From assembly GCA_965230345.1 (NCBI GenBank), contig CBDDKR010000002.1, forward strand, positions 248,001 to 312,000: a stretch of DNA of 64,000 bases, in the 5' to 3' direction. The notes beneath the pieces were generated by a model. The model was given only the letters and a program-made list of their open reading frames with translations. It was not told the origin of the DNA and searched no databases. This document shows, piece after piece, positions 55,502-63,659 of the stretch; the stretch's first letter is position 1; each line of letters opens with the position of its first letter. This DNA comes from JADKBO01 sp965230345. Its GTDB lineage: Bacteria > Bacteroidota > Bacteroidia > Chitinophagales > Saprospiraceae. A program made the translations under genes and the position numbers.

Positions 55502-55579
55502 CAAAGATAACAATAAGATTTACACATGCAACAATGTTGCATTTACAAAACAATGAATTATATTTGCAACACTGTTGCA
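55502..55579. promoter_or_regulatory. Divergent promoters with two Zur-type operators
   Basis: Boxes TGCAACAATGTTGCA (55527-55541) and TGCAACACTGTTGCA (55565-55579), 38 bases centre to centre. Plus promoter: TTG 55537-55539, N19, TATATTTG 55559-55566. Minus promoter: -33 at 55529-55531, N19, -7 at 55502-55509. Box 1 covers the -33 element of both promoters; box 2 touches the -7 element of the plus promoter. Confidence 0.85.
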
Positions 55580-55625
55580 TTTGTGACTTGCAGCGATTAT
55601 TGAATTACATAAATACATTTATCAC

Positions 55626-56102
55626 ATGATCACCACACAAGAAATACTAGAGGCTCAGAATGCATGGGGAAATGGAGTTGTTCGCCTTGGACAACTTACT
55701 GACGAAAAAGAACCTCTAAGATTATACGCTGAATCTTTTTTGAACAAATACTATGATTTTAAGAATAAAGATGTTTTGTTTAAACCTACTAAGGCCGCAA
55801 TAAGGCAATTTAGACCGACTAATGAAGGAGCCCTATCCTATTTTATCGGTGGAAATTCTGACTATCCAGAAGATAATGGATTTGCATTGCAACCCTGGAC
55901 TAAGGTTCGTTTTGAAAACGCTATCCTCGTCATGGAAGAAAATCGGGCTTTCGCCATGGGAAATTATTTCTTTACCGATGTAAAAGGGCAAGAAACAAAG
56001 GTAGAATATACATTTGGATACTATAAAGACCTAAATGGAAATCTTAGGATTGACCTTCATCATTCATCTCTTCCATTTAGATCTGCTCAAGATGAGAAGT
56101 AG
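55626..56102 (+). CDS. NTF2-like (SnoaL-type) protein of the zinc regulon
   Basis: 158 residues, no signal peptide. An N-terminal helix (TTQEILEAQNAWGNGVVRLGQL), then LNKYYDFKNKDVLFKPTKA, QFRPTNEGALSYFIGG, ALQPWTKVRFENAILVM and KVEYTFGYYKDLNGNLRIDLHHSSLPF fit NTF2-like proteins; the series is often mislabelled 'phosphoribosyl-AMP cyclohydrolase' in databases. The two Zur-type boxes upstream suggest zinc-dependent control. It overlaps the next gene by 11 bases. Substrate and role are unknown. Confidence 0.75.
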   Translation: MITTQEILEAQNAWGNGVVRLGQLTDEKEPLRLYAESFLNKYYDFKNKDVLFKPTKAAIRQFRPTNEGALSYFIGGNSDYPEDNGFALQPWTKVRFENAILVMEENRAFAMGNYFFTDVKGQETKVEYTFGYYKDLNGNLRIDLHHSSLPFRSAQDEK

Positions 56103-56589
56103 ACTATTTTTGATTTGTCCAACGGACAATATTGAAGTTTCCATTCTTAAAAAGTTTAAAGGTCATGGTTTTTTCTTCAGCGGTCTTGGAAATTATTATG
56201 AATTTGATTTTCAAGAACAATGGAATATTCTGAATTTACTTGAAGAAAACAGAATAGAGCGAATCTCATTTGTCTCTTCGATTTACAATACATGTTACCA
56301 AGCTTATAGTGAAGGTATTGGAGTTAATAATACATTGATAAACAATGAATCATTTCTAATGAGTTTAAATCAAGGCTGTATATATTCAACCTATTCTATA
56401 CATCCATTAGTTTACTACTTGAACCAACAAATAGATCGGCTTATCTCCACTGACTATCTTGGGCTACAACTGGAGGAAAAATCAATCACCGTTGACGCAT
56501 ACCTCTACGACATAAAACTAAATTGTTTTTACGGATTTCAAGGAATGAAAAATAAATCTTTTGTCTTCACACAGCTCTCTTACAACTAG
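56092..56589 (+). CDS. Unknown protein in the zinc-regulated operon
   Basis: 165 residues from ATG 56092, 11 bases inside the previous gene; an upstream ATG at 56035 would overlap far more and is less likely. Cytoplasmic, alpha/beta (SRLFLICPTDNIEVSIL, HGFFFSGLGNYYEFDFQEQ, IERISFVSSIYNTCYQ). Three or four Cys are spread out. I cannot assign a family; the strand order and context allow a carbonic-anhydrase-like or other zinc-enzyme substitute, but this is a guess. Co-transcribed with its neighbours. Confidence 0.6.
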   Translation: MRSRLFLICPTDNIEVSILKKFKGHGFFFSGLGNYYEFDFQEQWNILNLLEENRIERISFVSSIYNTCYQAYSEGIGVNNTLINNESFLMSLNQGCIYSTYSIHPLVYYLNQQIDRLISTDYLGLQLEEKSITVDAYLYDIKLNCFYGFQGMKNKSFVFTQLSYN

Positions 56590-56603
56590 AATGGTTTGGC
56601 GTT

Positions 56604-57011
56604 ATGTTTACAAAAACAAGATTTAAATCAGACATCATTGGAGCAAGTGCAAGCGGATTATGTGCGTTACATTGCATTGCTACTCCCTTTTTATTCGTCA
56701 TAGAAAGTTGTTCGACAAAAGGTTGTTGTAGCTCAAGTCCAACATGGTGGAGTTTCATTGACTACATTTTTATTGCAATTACATTCTTTGCAGTCTATAG
56801 ATCTAGCAAACAAACTTCTAAAATATGGATGAAATATGCGCTTATCATCTCCTGGATATTACTGTCGATAATTATTATCAATGAGAAAATGGCAATTGTT
56901 ATCCTTCCTCTATGGTGGAAATATGTATTGGCTTTTACGATGATTTCCTTACATCTGTATAATTTAAAATATTGTCGTTGTTCTAACGATTCTTGTTGTG
57001 TTAGTTCTTAG
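56604..57011 (+). CDS. MerC-domain membrane protein
   Basis: 135 residues with four membrane helices. The first holds SGLCALHCIATPFLFVIESC, the MerC Cys-His motif; a CCSSS loop and the tail KYCRCSNDSCCVSS add many thiols. MerC is known as a mercury importer; in Bacteroidota MerC-like proteins are often next to zur and metal genes and are thought to carry other metals. Last gene of the operon that begins at 55626, behind the two Zur-type boxes; it is probably a zinc transporter of the inner membrane. Confidence 0.85.
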   Translation: MFTKTRFKSDIIGASASGLCALHCIATPFLFVIESCSTKGCCSSSPTWWSFIDYIFIAITFFAVYRSSKQTSKIWMKYALIISWILLSIIIINEKMAIVILPLWWKYVLAFTMISLHLYNLKYCRCSNDSCCVSS

Positions 57012-57067
57012 TATCTTTTAATTTTTTCAAACACATTTCTATACTTATTAATCCGCACTTACTAGAC

Positions 57068-58900
57068 TTAGAGATCAAAAGGACCATCACCTCCAAAGTT
57101 ATTTTGTTCATTGGAAATGTAATATTGAGTCCCAGAATGATTGAATATAATGTATTGTTTGGACCAATCTACATTAAATCCAATTCCCGCTCCTACCTTA
57201 TCTAAAGGTAATGTTCCATTTCCCCATTTGGATATGTCCTTACTTGGCTTATGAGAGGTGCCGTAAGATCTGCCCGGTTGAAAGCTTGCAAACGTGTTAC
57301 CATCTTTATTAAATGCCCAGTTATACCAAACAATTCCTTCACCGTGTAGAATGTAATCAAACAACATAGCTCCAATTCCATTCACCTTAAACGGGGCCCC
57401 GTTCTCTTGCCGCCTCAGGCTTTCAACAGTTACCTTTTCGCCCCATTGTAAAGCATTTTCCCCCTCTTTAAATACACGGGTTGCAAAAAGACCACTTTTG
57501 CTGATAAAGAAAAACTCCTCCTCACCATGTGTTGCAGCACCTATGCCTTCATCTCCAAAAGAAAATTCTCCTTCGAATAAATCATCTATCGGAAATGGTC
57601 CCTCCAATTCCAAGTCGTAACTCCTCATGAATTGCTTTCCATCTTGACTGATTAGAATAAAATGAGTACCTCTATTCTCTGAAAATGCTGCTCCAACAGG
57701 CCCCATTTTGCTTAATACTTTTCCCCTCCAATGTGCTGTAAATATCGGATCGTTAGTATTGTCCGAAGGTGTACACTCTGTCACATCGTATTGTGTTGCC
57801 AGTTGTACACCAACGATCTGCCCTGTATTAACACTTCTCACCACATAACTTAGCGGGAGTCCAGTAGATATGGTTCCACTTTCAGCCAATAAATCAACCA
57901 ACTGATTAAGATTACCCGATATCGTTTTTATAGTACTTCCAGACTCACCTCCAAACGCCATGACCTTTATTTTCACTTCATCAAGTGTATTCAAATAAGA
58001 TCCATCTAAATCTACAGTTGCTTCATTGGTAATTGAAGAAAATTCCGCATCAATCGCTGCATTCATGTCTATGTAAGACGAGGTCGATTCTATTAACATA
58101 TAAAAGATTCGCCCATAAACTACATCACTAATATAAGTAGCTGGATTACCGGACTGAACATATCTTTGAAGATCACTTGGAGTAACCGATTCCGCAAAAA
58201 TTTTAGACAAGCTGGTCGGTATATCAAAAGACATTGTGTAGTAGTTTTGCTTCAACTTGACCAAGATTCTATTGTATTCTTTTTCAGAACTAAAATCGAA
58301 GTCAGCTGAGACATCGGCAAAAGCACTTTCATAATCTATTCCTAAACTTAGCGAAAGTGCTTGTTTGCTCTGCACCTGTTCGTAGTTAAACGTAAAGTTA
58401 GCGGGTAGCTCTTCTGGAGAATTGGCAATGATATTATTCATTGCGACTTGAATAGAACTTTTGTTAACCTCTTTTATCTCAAATGCTGAATTAATATTTC
58501 CATTCACTAAATTGTACGAAATTGTTCCTCCTGCTCTGTCCACTGGAATGATATCGGGTGTCGCCTTTTTAAGCGATTTACCTTGCAATAAGCTTCCTGG
58601 ATAAATCACAGAGGCATTCGGATTGAACAATGGGAATCCTTCTTTTGCCATTCCACCTCCTTTGAGAGCATCGTATGTTGTTGTTTTGCACTTCCAAACT
58701 TCGTCATCCACAACTTCTATACTTTCCTCGACATCGATCACTTCTTCACTATTCTGAGGAGTAGGAAGTTCTCCTGCATTCTCAATGACTTCTCTAAAAC
58801 TTTTGTTTGAATCATCAAGGGAGCCATCAGAACATGAAGTGATCATAATAACCATCATTATCGCCATGTTCGGAATATATTTGGAAATGCTCATTTTCAT
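57068..58900 (-). CDS. Cholesterol-dependent-cytolysin-like lipoprotein with hemopexin-like C-terminus
   Basis: 610 residues; Met1 or Met3. Lipobox IMITSC (Cys23). Residues about 65-378 match domains 1-3 of thiol-activated cytolysins: TPDIIPVDRAGG, FNYEQVQSKQALSLSLGIDY, NRILVKLKQNYYTMSF, SDLQRYVQSGNPATYISDVVYGR, IESTSS and the Gly-Gly hinge (AFGGES). The normal domain 4, with its Trp-rich membrane loop, is absent. Instead residues 385-610 hold four repeats that start VGAAF (402), IGAAT (453), IGAML (509) and AGIGF (571), each followed by strands such as HFILISQDGKQFMRSYD: a hemopexin-like four-bladed propeller. Pore formation is inferred from the family. Confidence 0.85.
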   Translation of the reverse strand: MKMSISKYIPNMAIMMVIMITSCSDGSLDDSNKSFREVIENAGELPTPQNSEEVIDVEESIEVVDDEVWKCKTTTYDALKGGGMAKEGFPLFNPNASVIYPGSLLQGKSLKKATPDIIPVDRAGGTISYNLVNGNINSAFEIKEVNKSSIQVAMNNIIANSPEELPANFTFNYEQVQSKQALSLSLGIDYESAFADVSADFDFSSEKEYNRILVKLKQNYYTMSFDIPTSLSKIFAESVTPSDLQRYVQSGNPATYISDVVYGRIFYMLIESTSSYIDMNAAIDAEFSSITNEATVDLDGSYLNTLDEVKIKVMAFGGESGSTIKTISGNLNQLVDLLAESGTISTGLPLSYVVRSVNTGQIVGVQLATQYDVTECTPSDNTNDPIFTAHWRGKVLSKMGPVGAAFSENRGTHFILISQDGKQFMRSYDLELEGPFPIDDLFEGEFSFGDEGIGAATHGEEEFFFISKSGLFATRVFKEGENALQWGEKVTVESLRRQENGAPFKVNGIGAMLFDYILHGEGIVWYNWAFNKDGNTFASFQPGRSYGTSHKPSKDISKWGNGTLPLDKVGAGIGFNVDWSKQYIIFNHSGTQYYISNEQNNFGGDGPFDL

Positions 58901-58967
58901 CTTTTTATGTTTGATTGAAGTAATACGTCAAATGTATTTACTGTCTCTAAGCATTTCAATTATTCTA

Positions 58968-59051
58968 AGTGGACAATAGACGGACCATTGTTAAAATAGT
59001 GGTGGACAAATAGTGGACACCTATAGTTCAAGCCCTGTATCTATAGTGGAC
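58968..59051 (+). repeat. Four GTGGAC repeats between the cytolysin-like and TPR/LuxR genes
   Basis: AGTGGAC copies at 58968-58974, 59012-59018 and 59045-59051 and GTGGAC at 59002-59007, all in the same direction; two copies are preceded by TAT or AAA-TA. They lie in the 262-base gap between divergent genes and may be binding sites of the encoded LuxR-type regulator. Confidence 0.5.
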
Positions 59052-59162
59052 CTCCTAAAGTTGAACTATTTTTGAGTCCTTAAAACTTAAACATTAATTA
59101 TTCGTAAATTTGAAACAGTTCTATTGATTTTTGTAGCCTCACCAATTAAAACCAACTCTCCG

Positions 59163-61040
59163 ATGCCCCCTACTTTTAACCATCAATTCATATGTATCCT
59201 GTTTGCACTGTTATTTGCATTTCAAAACCTCAAGTGTCAAAATACCTCTTATCAAGACAGTTTATTACGCGCTCTAGAGAAAGAATCAGGTTACGAGCGA
59301 ATTCCAACTTTAATTGACTTGTATAATGCCTTCAAAAGATCAGATTTACAGCGATCCGAAGCTTGGATTAAAGAAGCCATATCTCTTGGTGAAAAACATA
59401 AAAAGTTTGACAATCTGGGATTATCCTACTACTGTATGGGTGCATTGAAAAAATCTTTAGAACAAATGGATTCTTCCATTTTCTATTTAAAAAAAGGAAT
59501 TAAGGTTCTGAAGCAGGAAAATGATACAACGAAACTTGCTGGAGCATACACTTCTATTGCAGGTACATTCAGGCTAAAAGGTTTATATGACCAAGCAATT
59601 ACTTATATAGATTCTTCCTTATCCATAAGTACTAAAATTAAGGATAGTCTATCTACTGCAATAACACTTTCCTTTTTATCTAGCATTCATAGGAATCAGG
59701 GCAGATACAAAATTGCCTATCAGAAAGAACTAGAAGCTTTGAAACTGTTTGAACAAATGGGAAATCAAGAAATTCGAGAAGCCGATTCTCAAAAAAGCAT
59801 TGGAGAAATTGAATATCAACGAGAGCATTATGACAAAGCAATTGAACACTATAAAAAGGCTTTAAGCGTGTATCAAAGACTTGGAGATGATCAATTCTAT
59901 GGACTCACCTTAAACCGTATATCAAATTCGCATTTAGCAAATAAGAATATAGAATCTGCTCAACTCTATTTAGATACTGTTATGGCTTTTTCGCAAGCCA
60001 AAAATTTCCATAGTATCTATTCCACGTCACAAGTAATTTTAGCTGGAATTCACTCCGAAGCTGGAAATTACAACACAGCAATATCGATTCTTAATAAAAC
60101 ACTTGCTGAAGCCAGAGCTTCCAAATCAATAAATAATATTTATAGTCAACTCTTGATGCTTGGAGGAGCATATACTGAATTAGGTAAATACGAAAAAGCT
60201 TTAAATTGCTTCAATGAAGGTTTAATCATTTCTGATACCATCAATGCTCCACGAGAAACTCAAGAATTCTTGGAGGCTAGATCCAAACTATATGCTAAAA
60301 CATCAAATTTCAAAAAAGCGTATTATGACCAGTTAAGGTTTGTGGAAATCTCAGATAGCCTTTCTAGTGTAAACAGCTCAAAAGCCATTGAAGAGCTTAA
60401 AACCATTTATGAGACTGAAAAACAAAAACAACATATTCTTTTACAGGAAAAAGATATTGCACTACTCAGGCAAAAAGAAAGTTTGGCTAAGAGTAGGAGT
60501 CAACAATTACTGCTTGGGCTGATTGCCATTGCTTTGATTTCAGGCCTCATAATCTACGCTTTATTTAACAAAAAGAAAAGAAATGAAATCGAACGAGAAA
60601 AGTTAGAATCTTCATTGAGATATAAATCCAAACAACTCACCACTCATGCCATGAACCTTGCACATAAAAATGAAATTTTACAACAACTAAAAGAAGAGCT
60701 TAACGAAATAAAAAAAGAAAGTACCCAGTCTTACTCTTATGAAAAGATCATAAGCCATATCGATCGAAATACGAATAATGATCAATATTGGGCAGAGTTT
60801 ACACGATATTTCGAAGAAGTACATAAAGATTTCAATTCCAATGCTCTAGCCACTTACCCCAAACTAAAAACAAATGATCTTAGGTTAATAGCTTTGCTAA
60901 AAATGAATCTTAGTTCAAAAGAAATTGCCCACATATTGAATATTTCAAACGAAGGTGTTAAAAAAGCCAGATATCGTCTGAGAAAAAAACTAAATCTTGA
61001 AACTGTACAATCTCTGGAACAAGTGATTCTAGATATTTAA
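59163..61040 (+). CDS. Membrane TPR protein with LuxR-type helix-turn-helix
   Basis: 625 residues from ATG 59163; a TTG at 59124 is possible but weaker. Signal peptide (to about 25, LKCQN), about nine tetratricopeptide repeats (45-400; AGAYTSIAGTFRLKGLYDQAI, KAIEHYKKALSVYQRLGD), one membrane helix (about 446-468), a coiled-coil stretch (470-530), and a C-terminal HTH: LKTNDLRLIALLKMNLSSKEIAHILNIS, NEGVKKARYRLRKKL. Periplasmic TPRs thus join a cytoplasmic DNA-binding domain, a one-component sensor common in Bacteroidota. It is divergent from the cytolysin-like gene. Confidence 0.9.
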   Translation: MPPTFNHQFICILFALLFAFQNLKCQNTSYQDSLLRALEKESGYERIPTLIDLYNAFKRSDLQRSEAWIKEAISLGEKHKKFDNLGLSYYCMGALKKSLEQMDSSIFYLKKGIKVLKQENDTTKLAGAYTSIAGTFRLKGLYDQAITYIDSSLSISTKIKDSLSTAITLSFLSSIHRNQGRYKIAYQKELEALKLFEQMGNQEIREADSQKSIGEIEYQREHYDKAIEHYKKALSVYQRLGDDQFYGLTLNRISNSHLANKNIESAQLYLDTVMAFSQAKNFHSIYSTSQVILAGIHSEAGNYNTAISILNKTLAEARASKSINNIYSQLLMLGGAYTELGKYEKALNCFNEGLIISDTINAPRETQEFLEARSKLYAKTSNFKKAYYDQLRFVEISDSLSSVNSSKAIEELKTIYETEKQKQHILLQEKDIALLRQKESLAKSRSQQLLLGLIAIALISGLIIYALFNKKKRNEIEREKLESSLRYKSKQLTTHAMNLAHKNEILQQLKEELNEIKKESTQSYSYEKIISHIDRNTNNDQYWAEFTRYFEEVHKDFNSNALATYPKLKTNDLRLIALLKMNLSSKEIAHILNISNEGVKKARYRLRKKLNLETVQSLEQVILDI

Positions 61041-61254
61041 GAGTTCATACAGATCAACTTTTGAAACAACCATTGACCATTTTTAAACACCTTTGGGACT
61101 GACAATTTAATAAGAATACTGAAAACTCAATAGAAGATACGCTTTCGTAGGATCAGCATATTTTGCCATTGAAGTGATCTTTGGGAAACAACTTAATAAT
61201 CTTTCTATAAATAAAATTCGGAATAAATTTTCGATCCCGAAAGTCAACTATACT

Positions 61255-61289
61255 AAAAAAGGCTGCCTTAAAGAGAGCCCTATTTTTTT
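61255..61289. terminator. Possible bidirectional terminator
   Basis: AAAAAAGGCT (61255-61264) faces AGCC (61276-61279) followed by CTA and a T-run to 61289; the stem is short. It lies between convergent stops at 61040 and 61320. The other bases of this 279-base gap show nothing. Confidence 0.35.
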
Positions 61290-61319
61290 GCTCTTTATTT
61301 CATCCAGACGAAACTACAA

Positions 61320-63638
61320 TTAGTATTTAAAAACTGAATACGATTGTATGTCTTGTCCATCAAATAGCTTTATCAAATACACTCCCGATCTATATCCCGA
61401 CATATCCAATTGAGTTGTATTGCGAAGTATTTCTCCTTCATTCATAATCTGACCACTGACATTATAAACTTTATAGTTCCAACCTAATTCAGATTCAATT
61501 GTAAGAACTTGATGACATGGATTTGGGTAAAGTAGGTGTTCGGATGAAGGCAAAGACGTTGTTATAATATTTGAAATAATAGAACCATAACGCTTTACAC
61601 TCATTTTCTCTTGATTTCCTTCATCGCTATATACTACATAAGGAACATTTTCATGAATGACCATGTTATGATTTTTCGCAACCTTTGAAAACCCTTTATT
61701 TCCAACATTCTCCCATGCTCCATCTATATACTTTAAAACTGAAGTTCTTCCACCAGAAGACTCATCTCTAAACGCTACATAAGGGATACTCTCATCATCC
61801 ACTTCAATTACACAATTCGATGTCGCACCACCACTAATATTCTCCCCTATTTTGACCCATTCGTCCTGTTCATATTTGTAAACATTAAGCATTTGTTCAG
61901 ACACTCCAATCGTCAAAGCGGCATACATTATACCTTCAGAATCAATGGCAACATTATGATCAAAGAAAGTTTGCGAAGAAGGTTCTATATATCCTCCTTT
62001 TTCCTCCCATTGGTTGCCATCCCATACAGCTACTTTAGAATATGCTATACTTGTTCCATCCGTACCATATAACAAGACTATATTTCCATTAACATCCGTT
62101 TCCAATGAATTCCATACAATGACATTATCTGGAAGTGTTCCAACTTTATCCCAAGAATTACCATTCCATTGAACCACCTTAGATTCTCCTCCAGGAACAA
62201 AATAAACTGCATACAATTGATTATCTTGACCTATTGCTATGTCAGCAAAAATATCGCTTTCCAAATATCCACCTAATGAAGTCCAACTATTATTAATTAA
62301 CTGGTAAACAGAATTTCCTGCAAGTAAGTGTAACACACCATTTTGGTCAATTTCCAATGCACTTGAAGAAGAACTAGATGACACGTTAGACCCTATCTTA
62401 GACCACTCACTATCATTCCAGCTATATACTGCAATCTGATTAAAGTCATAGTCAAAAGCCATCGTATACAATTGACCATTTTGATCTACTACGATGTCAA
62501 TAATATCTCCCTTAAAGTCGCTAAACCCTTCGTCTCCTACATCAATCCAATCGTATCCTGAGTCCGACACTACCAAATCATACGTTTGCTCTACTGTCCA
62601 GTTACCATCTGTCAATTGGATAGTTATGGTAAAAACACCTTCTTCTTCGGCACTTCCTACGATCGCTGAAATACCTTCACTCCTGTTTTCGAATTGAAGG
62701 CCTTGTGGCAGGCTTCCAACAATTTTGTATTCCAACTGATCGTAATCTGGATCGTGAGCAACAATTTCGTATTCATAATTTCCCCCTAGCGTTGTAACCG
62801 TAACTGGACTAGAATGAAAGAATGGTTTGGCATTCTTCTCTCCATTTAGATAAGAACTTTTTCCTGCGTTTAATACTTTACCATTGGCGTTGTCCAACAT
62901 GACTCCTACCACATATAAATACTCAGCATTAAAATCACTAGGGACTTCATAAGTAAAACTATGTTTATAGGTTTGATCTTTTTCCAAATCATTGGGAAGG
63001 CTTTGCTCTGCACCATCATATCCTCCTAAAAGTTCTCTTCCCACATGATTGTATACCATATAATTGGCCGAAACATTAGAAGGCAATTCTTCATATCCTC
63101 CCATGAATATTCCTCCACCAGAATACGCATTGGACTGATCATATTGAGGAGCTGGACCTGTTATTCCATCTTCTACAACAATAGCACCTAGCCTAAAATC
63201 TCCAGAAATCGACTTCAACATTTCAATGTTAATATCTACTTCCAACATTCTACTATTAGAATCGTATGAATAATCTACCATAACTTCCGCTGGAGCCTCT
63301 ATAGATAATTGATTCTGCATATCTTGATCCACATCCGAATATGGCTCCAAATCACTAAAATAAGTTCGATCGATGTTCCCATTTGGCAATCCAGGGAAAC
63401 CACTCCTATCATTATATTCCGTATTCTCCATCGGATCTCCTGAATGTACAGCTATAAAAATGGCTTGATTACCATATTTTTTCTTCAATTCACGGGCATA
63501 GACCTCTCCTCGTGGACAATACTGGCACCAAGTGCCTGTTCCTTCTTCTACTAATACTACCTTTTGTGTTTGAGCGTACAGGCTTACTTCCATTATCAAC
63601 AGAAGCAATAAGATTAAATGGGTTGTTACTTTACTCAT
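61320..63638 (-). CDS. Omp28-type secreted protein with propeller-like repeats and T9SS signal
   Basis: 772 residues. Signal peptide (1-22, LYAQ). Residues about 25-260 resemble Omp28: VVLVEEGTGTWCQYCPRGEVYARELKK, a thioredoxin-like domain with CxxC (WCQYCPRG). Ig-like strands follow (about 270-360, cadherin-type PQGLQFE). Residues about 360-680 are repeated blades with WNDSEWSKIGSNV-type units (KVVQWNGNSWDKVGT, KVAVWDGNQWEEKGG, VLKYIDGAWENVGN), a beta-propeller. The last ~75 residues are a T9SS type A domain (LLYPNPCHQVLTIES ... YSVFKY). Probably a surface redox or binding protein. Confidence 0.8.
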   Translation of the reverse strand: MSKVTTHLILLLLLIMEVSLYAQTQKVVLVEEGTGTWCQYCPRGEVYARELKKKYGNQAIFIAVHSGDPMENTEYNDRSGFPGLPNGNIDRTYFSDLEPYSDVDQDMQNQLSIEAPAEVMVDYSYDSNSRMLEVDINIEMLKSISGDFRLGAIVVEDGITGPAPQYDQSNAYSGGGIFMGGYEELPSNVSANYMVYNHVGRELLGGYDGAEQSLPNDLEKDQTYKHSFTYEVPSDFNAEYLYVVGVMLDNANGKVLNAGKSSYLNGEKNAKPFFHSSPVTVTTLGGNYEYEIVAHDPDYDQLEYKIVGSLPQGLQFENRSEGISAIVGSAEEEGVFTITIQLTDGNWTVEQTYDLVVSDSGYDWIDVGDEGFSDFKGDIIDIVVDQNGQLYTMAFDYDFNQIAVYSWNDSEWSKIGSNVSSSSSSSALEIDQNGVLHLLAGNSVYQLINNSWTSLGGYLESDIFADIAIGQDNQLYAVYFVPGGESKVVQWNGNSWDKVGTLPDNVIVWNSLETDVNGNIVLLYGTDGTSIAYSKVAVWDGNQWEEKGGYIEPSSQTFFDHNVAIDSEGIMYAALTIGVSEQMLNVYKYEQDEWVKIGENISGGATSNCVIEVDDESIPYVAFRDESSGGRTSVLKYIDGAWENVGNKGFSKVAKNHNMVIHENVPYVVYSDEGNQEKMSVKRYGSIISNIITTSLPSSEHLLYPNPCHQVLTIESELGWNYKVYNVSGQIMNEGEILRNTTQLDMSGYRSGVYLIKLFDGQDIQSYSVFKY

Positions 63639-63659
63639 ACTCGTAATATTTAAAAGTGA

